64,000 nucleotides of DNA from Candidatus Electryonea clarkiae (GTDB taxonomy: Bacteria; Electryoneota; Electryoneia; Electryoneales; Electryoneaceae), in assembly GCA_030765455.1 (NCBI GenBank), contig JAVCCM010000108.1, positions 62,001 to 126,000 on the forward strand. The letters run 5' to 3'. Made by a program: the position numbers and the translations under genes. The notes beneath the pieces are model-generated. The model was not told where the DNA came from, did no database searches, and saw only the letters and a list, made by a program, of their open reading frames with translations. Shown here piece after piece: positions 7,805 to 16,494 of this stretch (position 1 is the first letter of the stretch; each line of letters starts with the position of its first letter).

Positions 7805-9645
7805 GCCACCCCCTTCTTTTGTGCCCATAAATAGAATTCATTCATCAACAGAAAGATGGCTTCGGTTTCATTCGGCTCACTATTTTTTTCTTTTATTTTT
7901 TCAGTAATTCCTTCCAGGGTCAATTCATCGTCAGATTTTCCCATTCCCTCAAAGAATTCAGCAAGTTCTTTATCACTGCCTGCTTCTTCGATCAATGATT
8001 CCACAGTATTGAGAGGTGTTTCAGGGAAAGCGGGTTCATGGCGAGAAAGTATAACACCCAGCGCTTCTTCCATCCTGTGACGGTAGGTGTGTTCTTTTAG
8101 AACTCTTTCTCTTGAAGCAGAAGCTATTTTTCGCGCCTCATCCTCGTGGCTCAGATAATAATTTATCGCATCTCGGCAAGATGTAAGATTATTAAAAGTA
8201 ATAATTTCTTTGCCTGGTTGGAATAAATCAGACAACAGTGATCTTTCGTCAACAATCTGAAAAGCACCAGAAGCTGCGAGTTCGAATGTACGCGGATTTA
8301 CAAAATCGCCTTTCGGATTTACTCCTTCTGTATAGGTGCTGGAGTGCAGGTTGAGGTTAATCTTTGAAGAATTGAAGATTTTTACACAATCCTCAGTGCT
8401 TATCCTCTCGCCTTCTCGCTGTAGTACTTTTCGAAGAATACCTGCTTTATCCCAATCATTTCCCCATAATTTGAAATCATGGTCAAGCAGACCAAGGAAA
8501 AAATGTCTCCGGTTAAAATATCCAGCGCCAACATGACTGATATCGCTTCCGAATGTTGACTTCTCCTCTATTGAAAGATCCAGAGGACGATGGATCTCAG
8601 GATCAGCCGCCATCGGCAGGTAATGAACATATCGTGCGCCGGACTCGAGAAGTTCCTTCTCGAATTGTCCTTTTTGAATATGGAAGAATATGTCAAAAAA
8701 CGGCGCTATCTTTTTGCCATACTCGAATAAGCTGCCGTCCTCTACAAACCAGAATGCTGTAGGAATACCTATACTTCTTAATTCTTCCAAAACATGTGGA
8801 GTAGCCGGTGATTGTGCCATGAAGAAGACAAGCTGAGCTTTCATATCAAGGGCTCTGGCTGTTACCGACTCCGCCATTAATGTAGTAAATAGACCTTGAA
8901 GCTGAGTTTGATGGTTTCGATCACGTGAAACTGATTCGAGATGTATTCTTGCTGAATTGAAAACACTGTTATCAAGCAGTTCCACACGATGTCCCAATGA
9001 ACGCAGGGCATCAACTACATAGCCGGTAACTGGAAGGCTTCCGCCGTATAGCGGACCAACCACCATTATTCTTAAACGTTTTCCTTTGAGACGAATATTG
9101 CGATTCAGGAGGGTTTCAAGTTTCCCGGTAGTTTCATTTGCATATTTTCGAGCCGATTGCATCACAACAAGCTGCCAGTGACTTAGATCGCCGTTATTTC
9201 CTGTGAGACTTGTGATTCTTTCATAGATCTCATCTGGATCATAACCAGTAACTATTTCACATTGTGAGATAATTTTTGTCAAATCCCTGCTCTTCAACGC
9301 GACAGCGATTATCTCTGGTTTGGGTTCAATGATGATTATTCTTGTATCAGAGCAATTATCAATTATAGCTTCAGCGAGATATCCTAATCCCAATCCTATT
9401 ATTACAATTCCTGCAGGCTTTTTCTTTGAGTCGAAAATTTTAGAGGCGAGCTTGTTAGCTTCACGAACTGGATCATAGCGGCTATGCACAGCCATACCTG
9501 ATACGTACAGAGTAGGATCACCGGTGCGTGAGGGTTCTACATGACACCCCAGCGTGTCAAGATCTGAAGCCTGTTTCAGAATCGTATTGAATCTCTGATT
9601 CTCAAGTGCAGCTAAATTATTCGAAAATATTTCACTCGCACTCAT
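7801..9645 (-). CDS. Maf-type N-terminal domain fused to CgeB-like glycosyltransferase
   Basis: 614 aa. Residues ~1-200 resemble the N-terminal region of motility accessory factors (Maf, DUF115 family): SRYDPVREANKLA, then IVIIGLGLGYLAEAI and IIIIEPKPEIIAVAL, a Rossmann-like fold. From ~205 a CgeB-like GT-B unit follows: RIMVVGPLYGGSLPVTGYVV, IPTAFWFVEDGSL, ARYVHYLPMAADPEIH, then NPRTFELAASGAFQIVDER near the C-terminus, then an acidic helical tail. Overlaps: TAATG with the upstream gene, ATGA with the downstream one. Maf proteins transfer nonulosonic acids such as pseudaminic acid to flagellin in other bacteria; here only the Maf N-terminal part is seen, so the donor sugar is unknown. Confidence 0.85.
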   Translation of the reverse strand: MSASEIFSNNLAALENQRFNTILKQASDLDTLGCHVEPSRTGDPTLYVSGMAVHSRYDPVREANKLASKIFDSKKKPAGIVIIGLGLGYLAEAIIDNCSDTRIIIIEPKPEIIAVALKSRDLTKIISQCEIVTGYDPDEIYERITSLTGNNGDLSHWQLVVMQSARKYANETTGKLETLLNRNIRLKGKRLRIMVVGPLYGGSLPVTGYVVDALRSLGHRVELLDNSVFNSARIHLESVSRDRNHQTQLQGLFTTLMAESVTARALDMKAQLVFFMAQSPATPHVLEELRSIGIPTAFWFVEDGSLFEYGKKIAPFFDIFFHIQKGQFEKELLESGARYVHYLPMAADPEIHRPLDLSIEEKSTFGSDISHVGAGYFNRRHFFLGLLDHDFKLWGNDWDKAGILRKVLQREGERISTEDCVKIFNSSKINLNLHSSTYTEGVNPKGDFVNPRTFELAASGAFQIVDERSLLSDLFQPGKEIITFNNLTSCRDAINYYLSHEDEARKIASASRERVLKEHTYRHRMEEALGVILSRHEPAFPETPLNTVESLIEEAGSDKELAEFFEGMGKSDDELTLEGITEKIKEKNSEPNETEAIFLLMNEFYLWAQKKGVA

Positions 9646-11258
9646 TATGCTGCCCCTATGGATGCATACTTGATTCTATTATTCAGTGATTTAAAATGAG
9701 AGGGATGATTACGGATTTGGTTCAAACTGAACTCATTTTTCTTTGCAGGCATATAATATCCCTCTTTTGCCCTTTGACGAAGCATCTTCATTGAATAGGT
9801 ATCTTCAGGATTACGAGCATGATATTGCTGCCAGAGAGGAACAATAAATTCTTGAGCATTTTTATATTCAAGTATTCGGTCAAGACCTTTTAAAGCATTG
9901 ATATTGTCTTGATTGAGAATAAGCGCTCTTTGGAAATGCTCGAAGGAATTCCATCCTATTGAAGGAAATGTCTGTCTATTGAATCCCGGCGTAATTAACG
10001 CCCCTTCTTTTTCCATTCTTTCTGCAATAGCAACATGTAAATCCGACAGATCAGTGTTATTACCGTTTAATAATTTCCGTGCGGTCTCTATATCATTCCT
10101 GCTTATGCATAACGCTGCCAGGGCTGCATGAGATTTTGCATCACTGGAATCTGACTCAATCAAATCACACAGGAGTGTTCCTGCGTGGTCTAACAATCCC
10201 ATTCCCTCAAGCAGAACTGCATTATCAAACTTATCCAGGTTGTTCTGATAATTTCTTAGTTTAGATTCCGCATACTTTCTTACGGATTTCAGATTCTTAT
10301 CCCATTTCCATGAAGCCTGCCACATCGCCCAGAAGACATTTTGTCTGCTATCATGACTATTACGATCTTTGCGAATCTTGAGGGTCATCAAATCCCTTAT
10401 GACAGTCCCGGTTCGATGTGTTATTGTGTGCTTTTCACGAATACGTCTGGCTCCGGATTGTCCAATCATCTCAATCTTTTCCGGGTTTTTCAATAAATCG
10501 CTTACGACATTTTCCAGATCGGAAGCATCAAAAAATGTCAAATGTTCGTTATCGGAAAATAATATTTCGGTACCACGTCCTCGTTCATTCAACACTACTG
10601 CGCCTGTTGCCATCGCTTCGAAAGTGCGAAGATTGACGCCATCAAACAGGTTTTCATTTACAACAATTTTTGCTTTACGGTATAACGAAGCCACCTTCAG
10701 AGTGTTTTCACTTCTTGTCCCACCGCCATCAATTATTTTTACAGGAGCGATTTTTTTCAGACGATGCAGAATCGCCGATCGTTTTGGACGAAGACGATTG
10801 TCCAGGGTTCCGATAAAAACAATGGGAAAGTTTCTTTCTGAATTGTTTTCAGGTGGATAAAAAATTGTACTATCAGCCGCCAATGGAAGCCAGCGCGCCC
10901 AATCAATCCCTGATTCAGACCATTGCCGCCATGTTTCATGCTGATCCAGGTAAATCCTGTCGAAACCATGAGAATAGGGATGCTGCCAGAATTCGTTTAT
11001 CGGTGTATCTATTGCATAAAAAGCTGTTGGGATATTTAATTCTTCTATTCCGCGAAAGAAAATTCGTGTGTCGATACTATCCACCTGTAAAACAACGTCA
11101 GGCTTGAAATTTATTCTTTCAATGATTTGAGATAACGATTCAGTTTCAGGATCACAGACGATATCCATTCCATCGCCTGGTCCCATTGTTATCGTTTCAA
11201 TCCCGGATCGTTTAAAAGCGTTGCCGAAATAATTGTCATTTAATAAGAGTAATCGCAT
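9645..11258 (-). CDS. CgeB-like glycosyltransferase with C-terminal helical repeats
   Basis: 537 aa from the ATG at 11258; a GTG one codon earlier is possible. Residues 1-~300 are a CgeB-like GT-B enzyme: MRLLLLNDNYFGNAF, IPTAFYAIDTPINEFW, WLPLAADSTIFYPP, FPIVFIGTLDNRLRPKR, and the donor-site region VNLRTFEAMATGAVVLNERG. The remainder is helical and TPR-like (SHAALAALCISRNDIETARKLL; ALILNQDNINALKGLDRIL). Cytoplasmic. It overlaps the 110-aa gene upstream (TGATG) and the Maf/CgeB fusion downstream (TAATG), so it belongs to the same translationally coupled flagellar glycosylation unit. Acceptor and donor are not predictable from sequence. Confidence 0.86.
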   Translation of the reverse strand: MRLLLLNDNYFGNAFKRSGIETITMGPGDGMDIVCDPETESLSQIIERINFKPDVVLQVDSIDTRIFFRGIEELNIPTAFYAIDTPINEFWQHPYSHGFDRIYLDQHETWRQWSESGIDWARWLPLAADSTIFYPPENNSERNFPIVFIGTLDNRLRPKRSAILHRLKKIAPVKIIDGGGTRSENTLKVASLYRKAKIVVNENLFDGVNLRTFEAMATGAVVLNERGRGTEILFSDNEHLTFFDASDLENVVSDLLKNPEKIEMIGQSGARRIREKHTITHRTGTVIRDLMTLKIRKDRNSHDSRQNVFWAMWQASWKWDKNLKSVRKYAESKLRNYQNNLDKFDNAVLLEGMGLLDHAGTLLCDLIESDSSDAKSHAALAALCISRNDIETARKLLNGNNTDLSDLHVAIAERMEKEGALITPGFNRQTFPSIGWNSFEHFQRALILNQDNINALKGLDRILEYKNAQEFIVPLWQQYHARNPEDTYSMKMLRQRAKEGYYMPAKKNEFSLNQIRNHPSHFKSLNNRIKYASIGAA

Positions 11259-11590
11259 CACTCATCCGATTTAGCGATCTTACTACTGTTATCTTTAAGC
11301 AGGTGCGCTGACCATCTTTCATTTGCATATGGATACGGATCCGGTCTGAAAGGAAGACTTCTGGTATATCTTTTTCTCGAACTGCGCACTTTTCTTTTGA
11401 GGCCATTATTCATGAATGAACTGGTTCTGTATATCGGTGAAGTTCGAATGAAAATAGAATAAGGAGTCGTTGTTACGATTCGAGCGCTTCTTTTCCTTAC
11501 ATTCCCTGTTGCTTCAGTTGAATTATCGTCTTCACCAAGTGAATCATTATTTACTTCAGTTTTTCGTATGTTTGTTTGAAATATGCTCAT
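11258..11590 (-). CDS. Small basic protein of unknown function in glycosylation island
   Basis: 110 aa, not recognised. Low complexity with an acidic/Asn-rich first third and a strongly basic, Ser/Thr/Tyr-rich remainder (KRKVRSSRKRYTRS); no signal peptide or membrane segment. An AAGGA sits 9 nt before the ATG, and its stop codon overlaps the next start (TGATG), which supports translation. It might be a small scaffold or accessory factor for the neighbouring glycosyltransferases, or a degenerating remnant of a longer gene. The composition gives no family clue. Confidence 0.6.
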   Translation of the reverse strand: MSIFQTNIRKTEVNNDSLGEDDNSTEATGNVRKRSARIVTTTPYSIFIRTSPIYRTSSFMNNGLKRKVRSSRKRYTRSLPFRPDPYPYANERWSAHLLKDNSSKIAKSDE

Positions 11591-11609
11591 TTATATTATC
11601 CTTATGCCT

Positions 11610-13028
11610 TTATATCTCTGCTTCTTGCAAAAGCTGGTTTCTTAATCCTTTGATTAATTGTTGATACCATATTCCTTCAGCCGAATCAACCGGGCAATCA
11701 ATCCCTTCATTAAACAGTGTATGAGTATTTTCAATCGTGTTCATGAAACTGTATTCCCGGACTAATTCACTTTTGTGAGGTCCATTGAGTTCTTGCTCAA
11801 TTTTTCGCTTATACTGCAATATTTTCTCTCCCCAGAGTATTTTCCGAGCAAAAGTCCTGCGTCGTTCCCACGCCATGTTGTCTGATTTTGAGGCTTCGAG
11901 GGATCGATACTCAGGAGCCACAGACGCAGACCTGGCCACCAGTGTAGTGAAGGTTGAGGAGTCATAATTACCTTTCAAATTCTTATCATTAAATGCTAAA
12001 TCCAGAGCAATTTTGGCAACTGATTCAGGACTGATGTTGTCACTATTGTTTTGTCCAGAACCCAAACTATTCGAGTCCATTAATGCGACAGCGCCGGGTT
12101 TGAAAACTCCGGTTTCATGAGGATTCGCTCCGCCGAAAAACAAGCCGACAGTCTGAATCGAAGTAGCCGCAGCAAGCTGCAGTGTTCCGGTATCACTCGA
12201 AATCAGAACTTCACAGTTTTCAAGAATTACAGGTAGATCTTCAATCCGTGTAATACCGCACAAATTGATGATCCCGGCTCTCTTATCCATCGCAACTGCT
12301 GAGATTACTTTTTCCGCAGTGGAACAATCATTTTCGGTACCAAGTAAAGTGACCCTTTCCGCTCTCCCCTCAATCAATTGGTCAATCAAGACGGCAAGCT
12401 TTGCCGCAGACCAATTACGTTCATGCCCTCCGGAGCCCACATTCACAGCGAAACCTTTTGTTTTCAAAGAAACAACACTTCCTTTTGCAGTTGAAATTGC
12501 AAGTGCTGTGCCCATATTGCAGCTTTTTAATTTCGGAGTCGGGAGAGGCAATATCAGAGGTCCGTAAGCCGCCCATATTTCACTCAAATGAAGTGGATTA
12601 AAATGCCGATCATTGATGGTTGATGTTAGATAAAGATGTGGACGCGGTAGAGGTTCTCCCAGTAATGGACCCTCCCGTATCCGTGCTGGAACCAATGAAG
12701 CTATAGTCGCAGTTAAAATCCCATGATTCAGTAAAATCAACCTGTCGTAGCTTTGCGATGGTTTCCAGGCTGCTACCCATTCTTTTATTCGCTTATATTG
12801 TGAAACTCCCGGTGTCGATACGATATCTGCAATCTCATCAAGGTTGATTCCAACAACATTATCCACACCGTAAAGCATGTTGGCAACAGGAGATGTTCGA
12901 TTGTCAACGAGGAGAGTTATTTCCCTGTCGAATCCAGGCTCGTACTTCAAATTCCGGATTAGCGGCGAAGTCTGGATCAAATCTCCAAATCGTGCCAACT
13001 GGACTATTATTATTCGTTCTTCAATCAT
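11610..13028 (-). CDS. GT9 family glycosyltransferase (heptosyltransferase-like)
   Basis: 472 aa from the ATG at 13028; a TTG 39 nt upstream is in frame but has no better ribosome-binding site. The N-terminus IIIVQLARFGDLIQTSPLIR is the GT9 signature, and the C-terminal half has GFAVNVGSGGHERNW (phosphate-binding) and CEVLISSDTGTLQLAAATS (donor pocket). The last ~100 residues are a helical extension not needed for catalysis. It lies 19 bp before the 110-aa gene and about 140 bp after the giant GT2-TPR gene, separated from it by a dispersed repeat. GT9 enzymes normally build LPS inner core; here the flagellar setting argues for flagellin modification. Confidence 0.88.
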   Translation of the reverse strand: MIEERIIIVQLARFGDLIQTSPLIRNLKYEPGFDREITLLVDNRTSPVANMLYGVDNVVGINLDEIADIVSTPGVSQYKRIKEWVAAWKPSQSYDRLILLNHGILTATIASLVPARIREGPLLGEPLPRPHLYLTSTINDRHFNPLHLSEIWAAYGPLILPLPTPKLKSCNMGTALAISTAKGSVVSLKTKGFAVNVGSGGHERNWSAAKLAVLIDQLIEGRAERVTLLGTENDCSTAEKVISAVAMDKRAGIINLCGITRIEDLPVILENCEVLISSDTGTLQLAAATSIQTVGLFFGGANPHETGVFKPGAVALMDSNSLGSGQNNSDNISPESVAKIALDLAFNDKNLKGNYDSSTFTTLVARSASVAPEYRSLEASKSDNMAWERRRTFARKILWGEKILQYKRKIEQELNGPHKSELVREYSFMNTIENTHTLFNEGIDCPVDSAEGIWYQQLIKGLRNQLLQEAEI

Positions 13029-13073
13029 TTTCAACTGTGTGTTAAGAATGCCTAACTCGCAAAACAACTATCG

Positions 13074-13148
13074 CCGTCATTGCGAGGAAGCGTAGCGACG
13101 AAGAAATCTCCTGAATTTAGAAAAAACTACAAATAGCAGATTCTTCGA
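13074..13148. repeat. Degenerate copy of the widespread GTCATTGCGAGG-type intergenic repeat
   Basis: Starts with CGTCATTGCGAGGAAGCGTA followed by GCGACGAAGAAATCTC, and 30 bp later has the partial inverse AGATTCTTCGATCTC. This matches from memory a palindromic intergenic element seen in many unrelated genomes (GTCATTGCGAGGAGCGAAGCGACG and its complement). It fills the only sizeable gap inside the glycosyltransferase run. Confidence 0.65.
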
Positions 13149-13165
13149 TCTCACCTGAAATAACT

Positions 13166-16100
13166 TTACGATTCCTCAATATGATTCATCAGTTCTTTCG
13201 CACCACGATGATTTGGATGAGTTTCAAGTACATGTTCAGCATGGATACGAGCCTTTTCGATATGACTGCATCCGTAGAAGATTGCTGCCAAGTGGAAACG
13301 TGCTTCAACGTCTTCCGGATGAATTTGCAGGTATCGTTCTACCCCAGGTTGTGCTTCCATCATTTTGCCCGCCTGGACAGCAGATGCAACAAGTCCTACA
13401 ATTGCAGGTCTGTGATCTGGTGTTAGTCTTGAAGCTTCCTGGAAATTCTTGAGCGCTTTATCAAATTCCTTACGCTTCAACATCACATTACCCATACCCA
13501 TGAAGCCGCGATCATACTCCGGCGACAGGGTCAGGATTTTCCCAAAGATTTCCTCAGCTGTATCGAGTTCATCATTTATTAAATGATATGTTCCGATTCC
13601 GATCCATGCCCTTTCAGCGCTGGGATCGTCTGATACCGCTTTTTTATAACAAGTAAAAGCCTCATCCGGACGATTCAACCGGAAACGCGCGTCACCAAGT
13701 AAAGTCCAGTAGAGTGCACGTTGCCTAATGTTGCCATTCACCCGGCGTGATCCATTTACCAGCTCTTCCTCAGCGTTATTGAAACGACCGTCCTTTATCA
13801 TCAAGTCGGCTTTAGCCAACAAGCTTTCAAGCGTATCCTCATTCTTAACTGAAACATCAACCGGCTGCGCAGACAATGTCGGTGCAGTATTGATATTTTC
13901 TTTTACATCAGTAGTTTGATCAGGCGGTGGAGATGATTTTTCAACTGTTTTCTCTGATTGTCCGTCGTTAAAAGGAACAAGCTTTTTCCTGCCATCCTTT
14001 TCAACAATATCGTAACCATCAATATTTGCATACAGTTTGAGATCAGGTTGAACTTTGCCTCCCCATCTTTCGAGATAGCGGTTTATATTTTCCGAATCGT
14101 GGTCCTTCCTGCCGGGTGTCTGCTCAGTATGGTGAATAACAACAGCTTCTGGTTCATAGAGTGCTCTTACACTCATACGTCTTGCCCTGAGACAAAAATC
14201 AACGTCCTCGAAACTATTCCTGAATCCTTCATCGAATCCGCCTAATTGCCGGAACAAGTTTTTTCTAATCAGGGTACATGCTGCCGTAACAACCTGGTAG
14301 TACCTTCGATTTTGGATTTGGGGCAGATTTGAAGGACCATTTTGATAGAGATGCGAGGGAATACAGTCATCATCAAACACCACGCCAACATGTTGAATTT
14401 TCCCGTCAGGGAAAAGCAGTTTTGCCCCGACAATGCCAACTTCCTCACCTTCCTGCATTGCCCTCATCATGGCGCTTAACCAACCTTTTTGAACCTCGGT
14501 ATCATTATTGAGGAACAATACATATTTTCCCTTAGCTTCTTTTGATCCTTTATTGCAAGCTTTTGCAAATCCTTCATTTGTACTGTTCCTGATTATATAA
14601 ACTCCTGATTTATGAAGTTTTTTAATTAATTCGTCAGTGGTATTATTGCTGCCATTATCTACTACAATTATCTCGAATGGAATTTCATCTGTATTAGTAA
14701 CTATTGAATCAATACAGCGTTCTAACATTTCTGGAAGGTTGAAATGAGGAATAACTATTGATACAAGTGGTATCCCGACTCTTCGATGTTTTTCATGCAG
14801 CAAACGTCTGCTCTTTGAAGCAAAATCATGCAATTTTTCTTTTATTCGTGGATCAGTTAGTTTCAATTCTCGTTTAATTTCAAAAGCATCGAAAATCTGA
14901 TCGTCCATAAATGATAAAGAATTCTCCTGAAGTCCTTCAAAGCTTGCATTGTTATTTTCAACAACTTCATTCCAATTCAAAGTCTCCTGGTTTTTGAGAA
15001 CGAATAACCATAATGGCTCAGCTTGCATACGATTCGAGAACCCATGTTTGTCTAGGCTCTCCTTTTTAAGAAGGACTCTATATTGATGACTTATTGGCTC
15101 TCCATATAGCTCCGAAAACAACTTTGCCTTATCGCTTTCTTCTTCGACTAATAAAACAGCGTCTGTTTCAGAATTTACCCCCGTGATCATTCTATCAAGT
15201 GTACCGGCTTGAGGTTTTATTCCGGATGGGATAATCCATATCCAATCATTCTCGGCTGCATTAACGCCGAGAGACCAGCGTTTACCCTCAGTATCATACT
15301 CCGATGGTGATATGTAACGAACATTAAAGGGAATTATGGAATCGTGGGAAGAGTGCTGTTCGTTTTCCAGCACTACAATTACTTCGCCGGGCTTTTTATG
15401 CTGTTCAGCAACAGATTTAATCGTCTCATTAATTCCTGCTGTTTCACCATGCTGTATTATTATTGCGGAGACAGAATATTCGGTATTCACTGATTTCTGT
15501 AGCGCAGGCAGTTGATCGATTTGAGGCTGAACGGTTTCTTGAATTTCCCGAGTCGATTGTTCAACGTATGAAGTATTTTCGGCTTCCAATCTGTCTGCTG
15601 TCGGTATTTCAGTCTTCAAATCTTCCAAAACCGGTTGTGATTTTATCTTCTCAGGTGAAACCTGGATATCCTTTGGGCTGGAATCTGATTTATCATTTTT
15701 CAGTTCTTCACCAAACAGACGTGCTCCAAGCTCAACACGATGTTTCAATGATTGTGTGTCAAGGCTTTCAGCATCGACAATCCTGGAATATTCATAAGCC
15801 TTCGCTGCTGCATCTTTGTAACCTGCTTTTTCCAAAACCGTACCGGCACGTGCGATGACATCGACAGATTCCTCTTGCGCCCACTTTTCAGGATCAATCA
15901 TATCGCTCGATTCAAATCTTTCTTCATAAAGAGCCTTGGTCGAAGGATCTTTTGTGAGTGTATAAAGATCGATAAGCGCCAGGAGACCATGAAGGGCGGT
16001 ATCACGACTGGTATTAAAATCCAGACCACTGTCAACCGCAGACCTCGCCCGGATAAGACCGGAATTAATAATTTTTGCATCTTTCAAAGCCAGACCTGCG

Positions 16101-16483
16101 AGCGCCAGAGCACGAGCTAAACGTAATTCATGGTCGGGAGGTGATAAAGCCGGGTATCCCTTCAATACTTTTACGCCCTGATGAATAGTCTCGATCAAAT
16201 CATTAATCACTATTCCTCTTAATGCCAGGCCTACCAATCCTTCCATCGCAAAGACCGTAGTCCAGGGATCATCCCATCCACCTTCCACATCTCTCCTGTC
16301 GAGGATAGCTTTGGCGATCATCATCACTGTATCGTTGAATCCACGATCACTGATTGTCGGCAGTACCAGTGCTGTGGCAAGCATTTCTTCTTTGCCATCT
16401 CTTGCATTCATTGCCATGCCGTTGTCATTGATACGGCTTAATAATTCATTGATATCTTGCCTTAACTGTGCTTGCTCTGCCAT
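13166..16483 (-). CDS. Giant helical-GT2-TPR glycosyltransferase in flagellar operon
   Basis: 1105 aa, multi-domain. Residues ~1-260 are alpha-helical (including EGGWDDPWTTVFAMEGLVGL, reminiscent of alpha/alpha-toroid repeats), followed by a low-complexity linker (~260-345). A degenerate GT2-like half-domain (~345-560, SVSAIIIQHGETAGINETIK) precedes a canonical GT2 catalytic domain (~590-830): VSIVIPHFNLPEMLERCIDS, VVDNGSNNTT, LFLNNDTEVQKGWL, and FRNSFEDVDFCLRARR near the end. The last ~220 residues are TPRs (NAEEELVNGS..., DEAFTCYKKAVSDDPSAERA). It starts 11 bp after flgL stops, so it is cotranscribed with the hook-filament junction genes. TPR-fused glycosyltransferases often modify protein targets; flagellin is the obvious candidate acceptor. 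Confidence 0.9.
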   Translation of the reverse strand: MAEQAQLRQDINELLSRINDNGMAMNARDGKEEMLATALVLPTISDRGFNDTVMMIAKAILDRRDVEGGWDDPWTTVFAMEGLVGLALRGIVINDLIETIHQGVKVLKGYPALSPPDHELRLARALALAGLALKDAKIINSGLIRARSAVDSGLDFNTSRDTALHGLLALIDLYTLTKDPSTKALYEERFESSDMIDPEKWAQEESVDVIARAGTVLEKAGYKDAAAKAYEYSRIVDAESLDTQSLKHRVELGARLFGEELKNDKSDSSPKDIQVSPEKIKSQPVLEDLKTEIPTADRLEAENTSYVEQSTREIQETVQPQIDQLPALQKSVNTEYSVSAIIIQHGETAGINETIKSVAEQHKKPGEVIVVLENEQHSSHDSIIPFNVRYISPSEYDTEGKRWSLGVNAAENDWIWIIPSGIKPQAGTLDRMITGVNSETDAVLLVEEESDKAKLFSELYGEPISHQYRVLLKKESLDKHGFSNRMQAEPLWLFVLKNQETLNWNEVVENNNASFEGLQENSLSFMDDQIFDAFEIKRELKLTDPRIKEKLHDFASKSRRLLHEKHRRVGIPLVSIVIPHFNLPEMLERCIDSIVTNTDEIPFEIIVVDNGSNNTTDELIKKLHKSGVYIIRNSTNEGFAKACNKGSKEAKGKYVLFLNNDTEVQKGWLSAMMRAMQEGEEVGIVGAKLLFPDGKIQHVGVVFDDDCIPSHLYQNGPSNLPQIQNRRYYQVVTAACTLIRKNLFRQLGGFDEGFRNSFEDVDFCLRARRMSVRALYEPEAVVIHHTEQTPGRKDHDSENINRYLERWGGKVQPDLKLYANIDGYDIVEKDGRKKLVPFNDGQSEKTVEKSSPPPDQTTDVKENINTAPTLSAQPVDVSVKNEDTLESLLAKADLMIKDGRFNNAEEELVNGSRRVNGNIRQRALYWTLLGDARFRLNRPDEAFTCYKKAVSDDPSAERAWIGIGTYHLINDELDTAEEIFGKILTLSPEYDRGFMGMGNVMLKRKEFDKALKNFQEASRLTPDHRPAIVGLVASAVQAGKMMEAQPGVERYLQIHPEDVEARFHLAAIFYGCSHIEKARIHAEHVLETHPNHRGAKELMNHIEES

Positions 16484-16494
16484 GAACCTTACTC

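Noticed and set aside
15463-15858. Plus-strand ORF opposite the giant glycosyltransferase
   Set aside because: Open frame antisense to a clear GT2-TPR gene, with no ribosome-binding site, no recognisable domain and coding bias only of the complementary frame; the same applies to the long antisense frames opposite dnaE2, rpsA and the pyrimidine phosphorylase.
16484-16494. csrA/fliW between flgL and flagellin
   Set aside because: These genes often follow flgL; here the space is 11 bp and the following genes are glycosyltransferases, so they are absent from this position.
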